Source of the DNA: Chlorobiota bacterium
Lineage (GTDB): Bacteria > Bacteroidota > Bacteroidia > Flavobacteriales > Flavobacteriaceae
NCBI GenBank assembly: GCA_013153655.1
Contig: JAADEB010000075.1
Location: 1 to 19,245 of the forward strand
Length of the DNA: 19,245 nt
Reading direction: 5' to 3'
The position numbers and the translations under genes are program-made. Below are positions 1 through 7,567 of this stretch, piece by piece (positions within the stretch are counted from its first letter, which is position 1; every line of letters starts with the position of its first letter). The notes below the pieces were generated by a model that was not told the DNA's origin, did no database searches, and was given only the letters and a program-made list of their open reading frames with translations.

Positions 1-386
1 CCTTTGTCTCTTACATTCCGGCTTATCATCCCTCCGAAATTTAATTTCCAATTGTATCCTAACAAACCCGGTGACTGGCCTATTTTTATCCCGTTTCCAC
101 TATACGAAACACTTATGGGTAGTTTTATACTTCCGGCATTAAGTTCCAGTAACGGAATGTTAGGATTTATTTCACCGGTGCTTTCATTGATGGGAATATC
201 GGTCACCCTCATAAACATTGATGCCTCGGGCGGAGTGGGATTATAACTTTCGGCTATTTGTTCGGTTTGTCCACCCTGTCCCGTTTGTCCGTTAACGGTA
301 AAAAAGATGAATATCAAAAAATAAGTAAGGGGATTGAAAGCAGAATTAATTTTATTCCTTCCTTTTTTGTTATAGTTGTAGTTCAT
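1..386 (-). CDS. Secreted Rhs/YD-repeat family protein, N-terminal fragment (runs off window)
   Basis: Reading the minus strand from an ATG at 386, the frame stays open to the window edge (128 codons). The product starts with a basic stretch and a hydrophobic signal segment (about residues 20-33, LTYFLIFIFFTVNG), then a Q/G-rich linker. Next comes the N-terminal signature of Bacteroidetes Rhs-type proteins: a PNIPLLELNAG segment, then LPISVSYSGNGIKIG and GYNWKLNFGGMISR. From knowledge of the family, such proteins are large (often over 1000 residues) secreted or surface YD-repeat shells, some ending in toxic domains. The repeats and the C-terminus lie outside the window, so a toxin role cannot be judged. 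A good promoter lies 27-56 nt upstream of the start codon. The gene is divergent from coaX. Family assignment rests on recognised motifs only. Confidence 0.75.
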   Translation of the reverse strand, partial: MNYNYNKKGRNKINSAFNPLTYFLIFIFFTVNGQTGQGGQTEQIAESYNPTPPEASMFMRVTDIPINESTGEINPNIPLLELNAGSIKLPISVSYSGNGIKIGQSPGLLGYNWKLNFGGMISRNVRDK

Positions 387-412
387 CACGATTATTTGTG
401 TTTTATTAACAA

Positions 413-442
413 CAAATATATAAATCATAATTAAAAATCAAA
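413..442 (-). promoter_or_regulatory. Bacteroidetes-type promoter of the Rhs-family gene
   Basis: On the minus strand, TTTG (439-442) is followed after 18 nt by TATATTTG (413-420). This matches the phylum's -33 TTTG / -7 TAnnTTTG pattern. It lies in AT-rich DNA 26 nt before the start codon at 386. Confidence 0.65.
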
Positions 443-918
443 ATGACAAATGAATTATGAACTTAAAAAAGTATAACTTTAAGTTTTTGTAACCATATAA
501 AATTGAATATATGTCTTATAATCATAAGATTTACATAAAAACAAATTGAATTAGGCGCATAGTAAATACGGGGAATTTAGGAACTGAGCGACAAAAGGAT
601 TGTTATACCCTGCTGTAAAAATCAAAAGACTTCCGGAATTTTCCCGGTAGGAGAAACCGTCAAATAAATGGAACCGGTTTATATGCATATTTAAATCGTA
701 AATACCTTATTTGTTTTCCAATTAGCCGGTTATGTAGCACTTATCCTATATTTTCTCCAAGCTAAATCCCAAATCCCAAATCCTAAATCCCAAATCCTAA
801 ATCCTAAATCCCAAATCCTAAATCCCGTTTTCACAACAACTTTCAGGTATATTGCCAAAGCGATTATTTCAAAAACAAATAAAATCCCCGGCCGCCTCCC
901 GGCACCGCCAAAAAACCG
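443..918. other. Non-coding spacer between the divergent Rhs gene and coaX
   Basis: No convincing gene is seen on either strand. The left part (443-560) is strongly AT-rich. The middle holds a 17-base word, at 652-668, that recurs exactly at 14233-14249. The right part holds the heptamer array at 764-826. An in-frame TTG extension of coaX starting at 852 exists, but its residues do not resemble CoaX. No tRNA-like or riboswitch-like fold was recognised by eye. Confidence 0.6.
764..826. repeat. Nine-unit heptamer tandem array AAATCCY
   Basis: Nine uninterrupted 7-base units, each AAATCCC or AAATCCT, in the order C C T C T T C T C at the last base. The array ends 121 nt before the coaX start codon and is not coding. 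Seven-base units are prone to replication slippage. Confidence 0.9.
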
Positions 919-926
919 TAACTTTG
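919..926 (+). promoter_or_regulatory. Possible -7 box of the coaX operon
   Basis: TAACTTTG fits TAnnTTTG and ends 21 nt before the coaX ATG. No TTTG is found at the usual distance upstream, so only half the promoter is supported. Confidence 0.35.
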
Positions 927-947
927 AAAACCAAGAAGCCTTCCCTC

Positions 948-1658
948 ATGACCGACCTTTGTATCGATATCGGCAACACCGCCGCCAAAGCCGCTCTCTA
1001 CCGCGACGGCCGCCTCCAAAAGGTGCTGTACGATACCCGGCCCGCGGATTGGGATTTGTGCGCCGTGGACCGTATGGCTTTTATGCGTACCGGCGAACAT
1101 CCCGCTTGGGAGGAAGTTTTGACACATTGGCGCCGTAAACCTTTGGTGCATATTTCCGCCTCCTTGCGGCTGCCCTTCCGGAACCTCTACGAAACACCCG
1201 ATACCCTGGGTGCCGACCGCGTGGCCCTCACCGCCGGAGCCGCCAAGCTCTACCGGGGCCATCGCCTCGTTATCGATGCCGGAACCTGTGTTACCTACGA
1301 CCTGCTCAACCGCCACGACGAATACGAAGGCGGCATCATATCCCCCGGCTTGGTAAGCCGCTACCGGGCCATGCACGAACACACCGCCGGATTGCCCCTG
1401 CTTGCGCCCAACGAACAAATACCCCAGGTGCCGGGTCGCAACACCGCCGCCTGTATGCATGCCGGAGCCACGGGAGGATGGCTCATGGAAATCGAAGGCT
1501 ATATCCGTCATTTCGAAGAGCGCTATCCGGGCCTCAAAGTGATTGTCACCGGCGGTGACGCACCATTTTTGTATAAGAGCATAAAAAATAAGATATTTGC
1601 TTTTCAAAAATTCCTGGCTTTCGAAGGAATGCAATATTTGTTAACGCTAAATACATAG
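948..1658 (+). CDS. coaX: Type III pantothenate kinase
   Basis: CoaX phosphorylates pantothenate with ATP, the first step of coenzyme A synthesis, in the cytoplasm; type III enzymes need a monovalent cation and are not feedback-inhibited by CoA. The 236-residue product has the family landmarks of the ASKHA fold: the phosphate-binding DIGNT at 7-11, GADR at 88-91, DAGTCVTYD at 110-118, the GGIISPG loop at 128-134 and TGGD at 201-204. The length is slightly short for the family (about 240-260) but complete. The ATG at 948 is preferred over an upstream in-frame TTG at 852 because homology-like sequence begins at MTDLCIDIGNT. It is the first gene of a six-gene run; the next ATG follows its stop after one base. 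Confidence 0.95.
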   Translation: MTDLCIDIGNTAAKAALYRDGRLQKVLYDTRPADWDLCAVDRMAFMRTGEHPAWEEVLTHWRRKPLVHISASLRLPFRNLYETPDTLGADRVALTAGAAKLYRGHRLVIDAGTCVTYDLLNRHDEYEGGIISPGLVSRYRAMHEHTAGLPLLAPNEQIPQVPGRNTAACMHAGATGGWLMEIEGYIRHFEERYPGLKVIVTGGDAPFLYKSIKNKIFAFQKFLAFEGMQYLLTLNT

Positions 1659-1659
1659 T

Positions 1660-2904
1660 ATGAAGAACATCATTCATATGCTCCTGCTTGCCGTTTTTGC
1701 CTCTATGCCCTTGCATGCGCAGGATGCTTCCCTTTCGCCTTACTCCTATTTCGGTTACGGCGATATCATGGATCCCCAAGGAGTGGATATGGCCGCCATG
1801 GGGCATCTCACTTTCTACACCGATACCATTCATTATAATTTTCTCATGCCTTCGTCAACGGCCACGTTGAAATACGTCAATTATGCCGTGGCGGCTTCCT
1901 TCAACCGTTACAAACTCAGCGACGGCAATAACAGTCACAAAGGTTCGGCCTTCTTTACGCCCTACATCGCCTTGGGTGTTCCTTTCGGAAAAGCCGGTGC
2001 GGGAATAGGCTTCCGGCCGTACAGCACTTCGGGTTATTTGATTCGTACGGACGAGGAAGGAGGTACCGCTGCCGCCAAAACCGGCGAAGGCGGGGTCAAC
2101 AATTTTTTCTTCCAAGCCGCTTACCGTCCGCTCAAAGGTTTGGCGGTAGGTGTGGGCTATGATTACTATTTCGGCAACAAGGTGGCCCGTTTTATCCGGG
2201 GCCGCGATTCGGTTATGAGCATCACCAAGCAAATCGACGAATCGGTGTTTTCGGGCGGAACCTTCCGGTTTTCCACCCATTATTCGGCACCTTTGTACAA
2301 AAAATATTTCTGGACCGCCGGCTTCATGTACCGCTTCCAAGGACGGATCCAATCCGCCGATGTCAGTACCATTCAGCTGGTCGACAACACCTACGGCGTA
2401 CAGCGGATTGTCAAGGAAGTAACCTTGCACCAGGACACGGTTTCCCTGGTGATGCCGGCCAAATTGAGCCTGGGGTGGGGTATGGGCGAACGCGGTAAAT
2501 GGTTTGTGGGTGTCGAATACGAAAAAAGTTTCTTCGGTGCTTATACCAATACGTTTTTCAGTACCCCCGCTTCCCGTTTCCAAGACGGTTCGGCCTTCAA
2601 GGTGGGCGGTTTCTGGAATCCCGACCACAGGGTTTATTCAAAGTATTGGAAAAGAATTACCTACAAAATGGGATTCTTTACCCGGAAAGGTATTTTGGTG
2701 CTCAATGATCACAGCATCGACCAGTTTGGCACAACATTTGGAATGAGTTTACCGATGGGTCGCTTCTTGTCCAATGTGAATGTGGATGTGGAATATGTAA
2801 ACCGGGGCACATTGGCCGCAGGCCTGATAAAAGAAAACATATGGAAAATCAAAATAGGATTTTCGTTTAACGATAAATGGTTCATAAAAAATAAAATCAA
2901 GTAA
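1660..2904 (+). CDS. Outer-membrane beta-barrel protein of the coaX-lptC cluster
   Basis: A 414-residue exported protein. Residues 1-20 form a signal peptide ending LHA before QDA. The rest is rich in alternating aromatic/Gly strands typical of an outer-membrane barrel (for example the stretches around 103-120, 160-170 and 268-290). The C-terminus (KIGFSFNDKWFIKNKIK) resembles the last strand of Bacteroidetes barrel proteins of the FadL/PorV-like type. The substrate is unknown. A gene of this kind commonly follows coaX and precedes a TPR protein and lptC in this phylum, which suggests an envelope-assembly or transport role; that is inference from context. It sits one base after coaX and one base before the TPR gene, so co-transcription is likely. 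Confidence 0.8.
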   Translation: MKNIIHMLLLAVFASMPLHAQDASLSPYSYFGYGDIMDPQGVDMAAMGHLTFYTDTIHYNFLMPSSTATLKYVNYAVAASFNRYKLSDGNNSHKGSAFFTPYIALGVPFGKAGAGIGFRPYSTSGYLIRTDEEGGTAAAKTGEGGVNNFFFQAAYRPLKGLAVGVGYDYYFGNKVARFIRGRDSVMSITKQIDESVFSGGTFRFSTHYSAPLYKKYFWTAGFMYRFQGRIQSADVSTIQLVDNTYGVQRIVKEVTLHQDTVSLVMPAKLSLGWGMGERGKWFVGVEYEKSFFGAYTNTFFSTPASRFQDGSAFKVGGFWNPDHRVYSKYWKRITYKMGFFTRKGILVLNDHSIDQFGTTFGMSLPMGRFLSNVNVDVEYVNRGTLAAGLIKENIWKIKIGFSFNDKWFIKNKIK

Positions 2905-2905
2905 T

Positions 2906-4306
2906 ATGAAAAAGTTAAGTTTGTTTACCCTGTTAGTGATGATGTTCGGTCTGAGCTTCGCACAAGTGGAGTCCACCACCGCCGAATCCGCCAATGCGGT
3001 AAATACCGAAAAATGCGGTCAATGGCTGAGCATCGAACACGAATTCGTCAAAGCTAAAAACTACACCGAAGCCGAACCTTATTGGCAAAAATTATACAAA
3101 GAATGCCCTTCCTACAACAAGGCTATCTATATCGACGGCGTAAAGATTTATAAATACAAAATCAAAAACGAGAAAAATGCCGAAGCCAAAAAGGAATTGG
3201 CCCGCAAAATGATTCAATTGTACGACGACCGTTTGAAATATTTCCCCGACAATACGGGTAAAGTGTTGCACGACAAAGGGGTGATGATGGTGATTTATCA
3301 TGTGGGTACGCCAGATGAAATCTATGCCATTTTCGATGAAGTCTTTAAAAATCATCCCGAAGCTTTCACCCATCCCAAGGCTTACTGGGGTTATTTCGAT
3401 GCCGCCGTAAAAAAATATAAAAAAGGTGAATTGAAACTGGAAGATGTTTTCAATCTTTATGATAAACTGGAAGCACATTTGAATGAAACCAACGAACGCC
3501 TGACCAAAAAATTCGAAGAACTCAGCGCCAAACCCGACAGCTTGCTAACCAAGCGCGAAAAACGTAAGCTTCAAATTTTGAAAGTTAACTTGCCTGCTAT
3601 GGCCAAAATCCAAGGGGTAATGGATAAATCCCTGGGTGATTTGGGCAACTGCCAAACCTTGGTACCCTTCTATGCCAAGAAATACGACGAAAACAAAGAC
3701 AATGTGGACTGGCTGGGTGCCGCCGCCAACCGTTTGGCCAAAAAGGAATGTACGGACAACGATTTGTTCCAAAAAATCGTGGCATCCTACCACAAGCTGA
3801 ATCCCTCCGCACAATCGGCGCTCTATCTGGCCATTCGCGCCAAAAAGGAAGGCCAATACCGCAAAGCCATGGAATACTATAAAAATGCGGCACAATTGGA
3901 AACCAATCCTCACCGCAAGGCCGAAATCTACTACTCCATGGCCGTTTTGGCCAAGAAAATGGGCAACCGTCCCCTGGCGCGTAAATATGCCTACGAAGCG
4001 CTCAAATACAAGCCTTCCATGGGTTATGCCTATCTGCTCGTAGCCGGCATGTATGCCCGTAGCGCCAACGAATGCGGTAACACCCGTTTCGAAAAACTGG
4101 CCATCTACTGGAAAGCCGCCGAACTGGCTCGCAAAGCCGCCGCCGTGGATCCCACCCTGAGCAAAAAAGCGCTCCAAATCGCCCGCGAATACGAAAAACG
4201 TGCGCCCAGCAAAAAAGAAGTATTCCTGGAAAACATGGGTGGCAAGACCATCAAGTTCGACAAATGTTGGGTAGGCGGTAGCGTACGCGTACCGGCAGCC
4301 AAATAA
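2906..4306 (+). CDS. Exported TPR-repeat protein
   Basis: A 466-residue protein with a signal peptide (about 1-19, ending GLSFA before Q). The mature part is Lys/Glu-rich and helical. TPR-like units are visible at about 40-70 (YTEAEPYWQKLYKECP) and more clearly at about 305-410, where YLAIRAKKEGQYRKAMEYYK and YYSMAVLAKKMGNRPLARKY are successive helix pairs. A highly charged region at about 185-225 is probably coiled. Cysteines at 37, 66, 249 and 282 could pair in the periplasm. TPR proteins are protein-binding scaffolds. Its place between an outer-membrane barrel gene and lptC suggests envelope assembly, but no specific partner can be named. A terminator-like hairpin begins 37 nt after its stop codon, inside lptC. 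Confidence 0.85.
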   Translation: MKKLSLFTLLVMMFGLSFAQVESTTAESANAVNTEKCGQWLSIEHEFVKAKNYTEAEPYWQKLYKECPSYNKAIYIDGVKIYKYKIKNEKNAEAKKELARKMIQLYDDRLKYFPDNTGKVLHDKGVMMVIYHVGTPDEIYAIFDEVFKNHPEAFTHPKAYWGYFDAAVKKYKKGELKLEDVFNLYDKLEAHLNETNERLTKKFEELSAKPDSLLTKREKRKLQILKVNLPAMAKIQGVMDKSLGDLGNCQTLVPFYAKKYDENKDNVDWLGAAANRLAKKECTDNDLFQKIVASYHKLNPSAQSALYLAIRAKKEGQYRKAMEYYKNAAQLETNPHRKAEIYYSMAVLAKKMGNRPLARKYAYEALKYKPSMGYAYLLVAGMYARSANECGNTRFEKLAIYWKAAELARKAAAVDPTLSKKALQIAREYEKRAPSKKEVFLENMGGKTIKFDKCWVGGSVRVPAAK

Positions 4307-4311
4307 AACGC

Positions 4312-4893
4312 ATGAAACCATCGAAATATCTTTCGAAAACCTTGACAATAGTCCTCCTTAGCCTGGGGGCTATTGTCTTTTTTTCTTGCGGACCCCGTAG
4401 CGGCGAGGCACAAAAGCTTTTTATCCGCCGCAACCAACCCATCCCCAATGCCGAAATCCGCGATTTTACGGCCTACTACACCCTCAAAGGCCAATTGGCA
4501 CTACGGCTCGATTCGCCCGTGTTGAAAGATTTTTCCCAATACGATTTTGCCTATCAATGGTTTCCCCGCGGCATCAAAATGGAAATCTACAACCGCCGCG
4601 ACCGTAAAGACCGTACCATTATCACCGCTGACACGGCCGCCATGTACAAAGACACCCAAATCCTGGAACTCCGGGGAAACGTGCGTATCCACAACCTCAA
4701 AAACGAGGAACTGACCACCGGACGTTTGTACTGGGACCGGGTAAACGAACATATTTTTACCGACGACCGGGTGGTTTTTCGCCGTAATGAGGAATATATC
4801 AAAGGCACGGGATTCGATTCCAACATGAGTTTTACCGATGCCCGCGTCAATAACGTGAAAGGTATCTTTCGTGTAAAGAAAAAAATAGACTGA
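4312..4893 (+). CDS. lptC: LPS export protein LptC (lipoprotein form)
   Basis: LptC is the periplasmic link that passes lipopolysaccharide from the LptBFG ABC transporter to LptA. The product is 193 residues, the normal size. It begins with a hydrophobic segment (11-25) ending in a lipobox-like FFSC with Cys26, so it is probably lipid-anchored, a form common in this phylum, where E. coli has a transmembrane anchor. The rest shows the beta-jellyroll pattern of LptA/LptC/OstA: MYKDTQILELRGNVRI, then LTTGRLYWD and a D-R-VVFRR segment. Codons 11-25 also form a strong intrinsic-terminator structure (see 4344-4384), so expression may depend on ribosome occupancy. Its TGA shares one base with the ATG of the next gene, indicating translational coupling. 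Confidence 0.85.
   Translation: MKPSKYLSKTLTIVLLSLGAIVFFSCGPRSGEAQKLFIRRNQPIPNAEIRDFTAYYTLKGQLALRLDSPVLKDFSQYDFAYQWFPRGIKMEIYNRRDRKDRTIITADTAAMYKDTQILELRGNVRIHNLKNEELTTGRLYWDRVNEHIFTDDRVVFRRNEEYIKGTGFDSNMSFTDARVNNVKGIFRVKKKID
4344..4384 (+). terminator. Intrinsic terminator embedded in the lptC signal-peptide codons
   Basis: GACAATAG (4344-4351) and CTATTGTC (4370-4377) form a perfect 8-bp stem. Inside it 4352-4356 can pair with 4365-4369 (three C-G and two G-U pairs), leaving an 8-nt loop. The 3' arm is followed at once by seven T residues (4378-4384). The polarity fits the plus strand. It lies 37 nt past the stop of the TPR gene and 32 nt into lptC. It may end the coaX-barrel-TPR transcript or act as an attenuator of lptC. 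Confidence 0.7.
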
Positions 4894-6158
4894 TGAACAC
4901 GTGGCTTTGGGTTTCACTGGCGTTTTTGTTGCTCATGTCGGCTTTCTTTTCCGGCATGGAAATCGCTTATGTGACGGCCAACAAGCTCAAACTCGAACTG
5001 GATAAAAAGAAAGATAACCTCACCGGTCGCATCCTTCGCATCATCACCCGCCATCCGGCGGATTTTATTACCACCATGCTTGTGGGTAACAATATCGCCC
5101 TGGTGGCCTACGGGATTTATTCGGCCAAGGTGATTACGGATTTTTTGGAAAAATATTTTCCCGGCCTTTCCGAATTCGAAAGCCTGGTGGTGCAATCCTT
5201 GCTGTCGGGGATCATTATCCTGGTGTTGGCCGAGTTTTTACCCAAGATTCTTTTTCAGCTTTATGCCAACACGTCCTTGCGCGTGTTTGCTGTTCCCACC
5301 CTTATCGTTTTCTATGTTTTCCGGCCGGTTTCGTGGTTGGTGATTAAATTGTCCGATGCTTTGATCAAAATTTTTACCGGCGGCCAAAACCCCGATTATG
5401 CCGTGTCGCTTTCCAAATCCGAATTGCGTAAATATCTGGACAAACAGCTTAATGCCAACACGCCTTCCGAAACCGAAAACGAGATGCAAATCCTTTCCAA
5501 TGCCTTGGAATTCAGTAATGTGAAAGCACGGGAAATCATGGTGCCGCGAACCAAAATCGTGGCGGTGGATATCCGTAGCAAGCCTTCCGAGCTCATTCCC
5601 GTGTTTACCGAATCGGGTCATTCCAAGATTTTGGCCTATGACGACAATATCGACAACATAAAAGGATACATTCATTTTTTCGATTTGTTCAAAAAACCTT
5701 CGTCCCTCGACGAAATCCTGCGATCGGTGTTGCGTGTGCCGGAAAGCATCTCCATCGAGGATTTGCTCAAAAAAATGAATAAGAACAAAAAAAGCATCGC
5801 CGTGGTTTTTGAAGAGTACGGCGGCACGGCCGGCCTGGTAACCCTGGAAGATATTATGGAAAAAATATTCGGGGAAATAGAAGACGAGCACGACAAAGAC
5901 GATGAATTGGAAAAACAATTGGACGAAAACACCTACATTTTTTCGGCCGGCATGGATATCGACGAAATCAATCAAAAATACAAGCTGAACCTTCCCCGCG
6001 ACGAAGATTTCGAAAGCCTGGGCGGCTATATTTTGGAACTTTTCGGCCGCATTCCGCGCAAAGGCGAACAAATCACCGATGACGAATACCGTTACACCGT
6101 ATTGGAAGCGGACAACAACCGTATTGAAAAAATCAAAATCCAACGCCGTAACGAATGA
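4893..6158 (+). CDS. HlyC/CorC family membrane protein (DUF21, CBS pair, transporter-associated domain)
   Basis: A 421-residue inner-membrane protein. The order is: DUF21 transmembrane domain with segments at about 4-24, 57-80, 97-125 and 130-155; a CBS pair at about 213-330 opening with the characteristic AREIMVPRTKIVAVDI; a segment VVFEEYGGTAGLVTLEDIMEKIFGEIEDEHD typical of the CBS2-to-linker region (about 304-335); and a C-terminal CorC/HlyC domain (about 340-420). The family is implicated in divalent-cation efflux or homeostasis; the old name hemolysin is misleading. GldE of gliding bacteria is a relative, but nothing here shows gliding. It is translationally coupled to lptC upstream and overlaps mnmE by four bases (ATGA) downstream. 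Confidence 0.9.
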   Translation: MNTWLWVSLAFLLLMSAFFSGMEIAYVTANKLKLELDKKKDNLTGRILRIITRHPADFITTMLVGNNIALVAYGIYSAKVITDFLEKYFPGLSEFESLVVQSLLSGIIILVLAEFLPKILFQLYANTSLRVFAVPTLIVFYVFRPVSWLVIKLSDALIKIFTGGQNPDYAVSLSKSELRKYLDKQLNANTPSETENEMQILSNALEFSNVKAREIMVPRTKIVAVDIRSKPSELIPVFTESGHSKILAYDDNIDNIKGYIHFFDLFKKPSSLDEILRSVLRVPESISIEDLLKKMNKNKKSIAVVFEEYGGTAGLVTLEDIMEKIFGEIEDEHDKDDELEKQLDENTYIFSAGMDIDEINQKYKLNLPRDEDFESLGGYILELFGRIPRKGEQITDDEYRYTVLEADNNRIEKIKIQRRNE

Positions 6159-7561
6159 ACACAAGCCGGGAAAATATAATGGCCCCCGCTACGCCGCAAG
6201 GCACGGGCGCCATTGCCGTATTGAGGTTGTCGGGACCGGACGTGATTCGCTTGACGGACGAGTTGTTCCGGTCGCCTGCCGGTAAATTATTGACGGATGC
6301 CAAAGGCTATACCTTGCATTACGGCGAACTACGCGACGGTGAGGAACTCCTGGACGAGGTTTTGGTATCGGTTTTCAGGGCGCCGCATTCCTACACGGGC
6401 GAAGATGCGGTGGAGATTTCGCTCCATGGTTCCCCCTACATTATGCAGCGTGTGATGGAATGGTTTTCCGCCCGGGGGGTTCGTCCCGCCCGTCCGGGAG
6501 AATTTACCATGCGTGCCTTTCTCAACGGCAAAATGGATTTGACACGCGCCGAAGCCGTGGCCGACCTGATCGAAGCCGAAACCGAAGCCCAGCATCGCGT
6601 GGCCATGCACCAGTTGCGGGGCGGATTCTATCGCCAATTACAAGACTTGCGGCGCCAGTTGGTGGAACTCACCGCCTTGATGGAACTGGAATTGGATTTT
6701 GCCGAGGAGGATGTGGAATTCGCCGACCGAAGCCGGTTGACCGCCTTGCTCCGAAACATTAAAACTGAAATCAAACGCCTGATCGACAGTTTTTCCCAAG
6801 GCAATGTGATCAAACACGGCGTAGCCGTGGCCATTGCCGGTGCGCCCAATACGGGCAAATCCACTTTGCTCAACACTTTGCTCAATGAGGAAAAGGCCAT
6901 CGTGACCCATATCCCCGGCACCACCCGCGACACCATCGAGGATGTGATTACCCTCCAAGGCATTCGTTTTCGCTTTATCGATACCGCGGGCATACGCCAA
7001 ACCGACGATCATGTGGAAAAAATCGGTATCCAACGCTCCTTTCGCAAGATCAACGAAGCGCGCCTGGTGCTTTGGCTGGCCGATGCCCTGCGCTGGGACG
7101 AGCAAAAGGACGAACTCCGCCAACGGCTCGCGGATTTCAAAACCAGGAATCCGGACCAACCACTTTTTTTGTTAATCAACAAAATTGATGCGGCGGACGA
7201 GGCGCTTTTGGAAAAAATAAGGCGCGAATCCGCTTCCATGCCGGCGGATGAAGTTCTGTTTGTGTCGGCCAAGCACAAGGAAGGTATCGCCCGGCTGGAA
7301 GAGGCCTTGGTACGTCGCTTTCGTACGGACGATGCTGATGCCGGCGCCACGGTGGTGACCAACATACGCCACTATCATGCCTTGCGCAACGCCTTGCAAT
7401 CGCTCACGGAAGCCGAAGAAGCTTTTGCCGCGGGACTTTCCACCGACCTCATTGCCGTGGACCTGCGCGATGTGTTGCAACACCTGGGCGAAATCACCGG
7501 CGAAATCACCCCCGATGACCTTTTGGAGCATATTTTTAATAATTTTTGTATTGGAAAGTGA
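6155..7561 (+). CDS. mnmE: tRNA modification GTPase MnmE
   Basis: With MnmG, MnmE installs the (carboxymethyl)aminomethyl group at C5 of the wobble uridine of certain tRNAs. The 468-residue product has the N-terminal folate-binding domain (APATPQGTGAIAVLRLSG near 10-27, HGSP at 91-94). The central helical domain holds the inserted G domain: G1 GAPNTGKS at 229-236, PGTTRD at 254-259, DTAG at 276-279, NKID at 342-345 and a VSAK G5. The C-terminal FCIGK has the conserved cysteine used in catalysis. The ATG at 6155 overlaps the previous stop as ATGA; an alternative ATG at 6179 would give a 460-residue protein and cannot be excluded. It is the last gene of the run and converges on the kinase-DUF4301 gene with only six bases between the two stop codons and no visible terminator. 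Confidence 0.95.
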   Translation: MNTSRENIMAPATPQGTGAIAVLRLSGPDVIRLTDELFRSPAGKLLTDAKGYTLHYGELRDGEELLDEVLVSVFRAPHSYTGEDAVEISLHGSPYIMQRVMEWFSARGVRPARPGEFTMRAFLNGKMDLTRAEAVADLIEAETEAQHRVAMHQLRGGFYRQLQDLRRQLVELTALMELELDFAEEDVEFADRSRLTALLRNIKTEIKRLIDSFSQGNVIKHGVAVAIAGAPNTGKSTLLNTLLNEEKAIVTHIPGTTRDTIEDVITLQGIRFRFIDTAGIRQTDDHVEKIGIQRSFRKINEARLVLWLADALRWDEQKDELRQRLADFKTRNPDQPLFLLINKIDAADEALLEKIRRESASMPADEVLFVSAKHKEGIARLEEALVRRFRTDDADAGATVVTNIRHYHALRNALQSLTEAEEAFAAGLSTDLIAVDLRDVLQHLGEITGEITPDDLLEHIFNNFCIGK

Positions 7562-7567
7562 TGCCGG

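Noticed and set aside
4..246. 80-codon plus-strand frame at the left edge
   Set aside because: Shadow of the minus-strand Rhs-family frame, which has a signal peptide and family motifs.
864..1634. 256-codon minus-strand frame opposite coaX
   Set aside because: Shadow of coaX; no recognisable domain.
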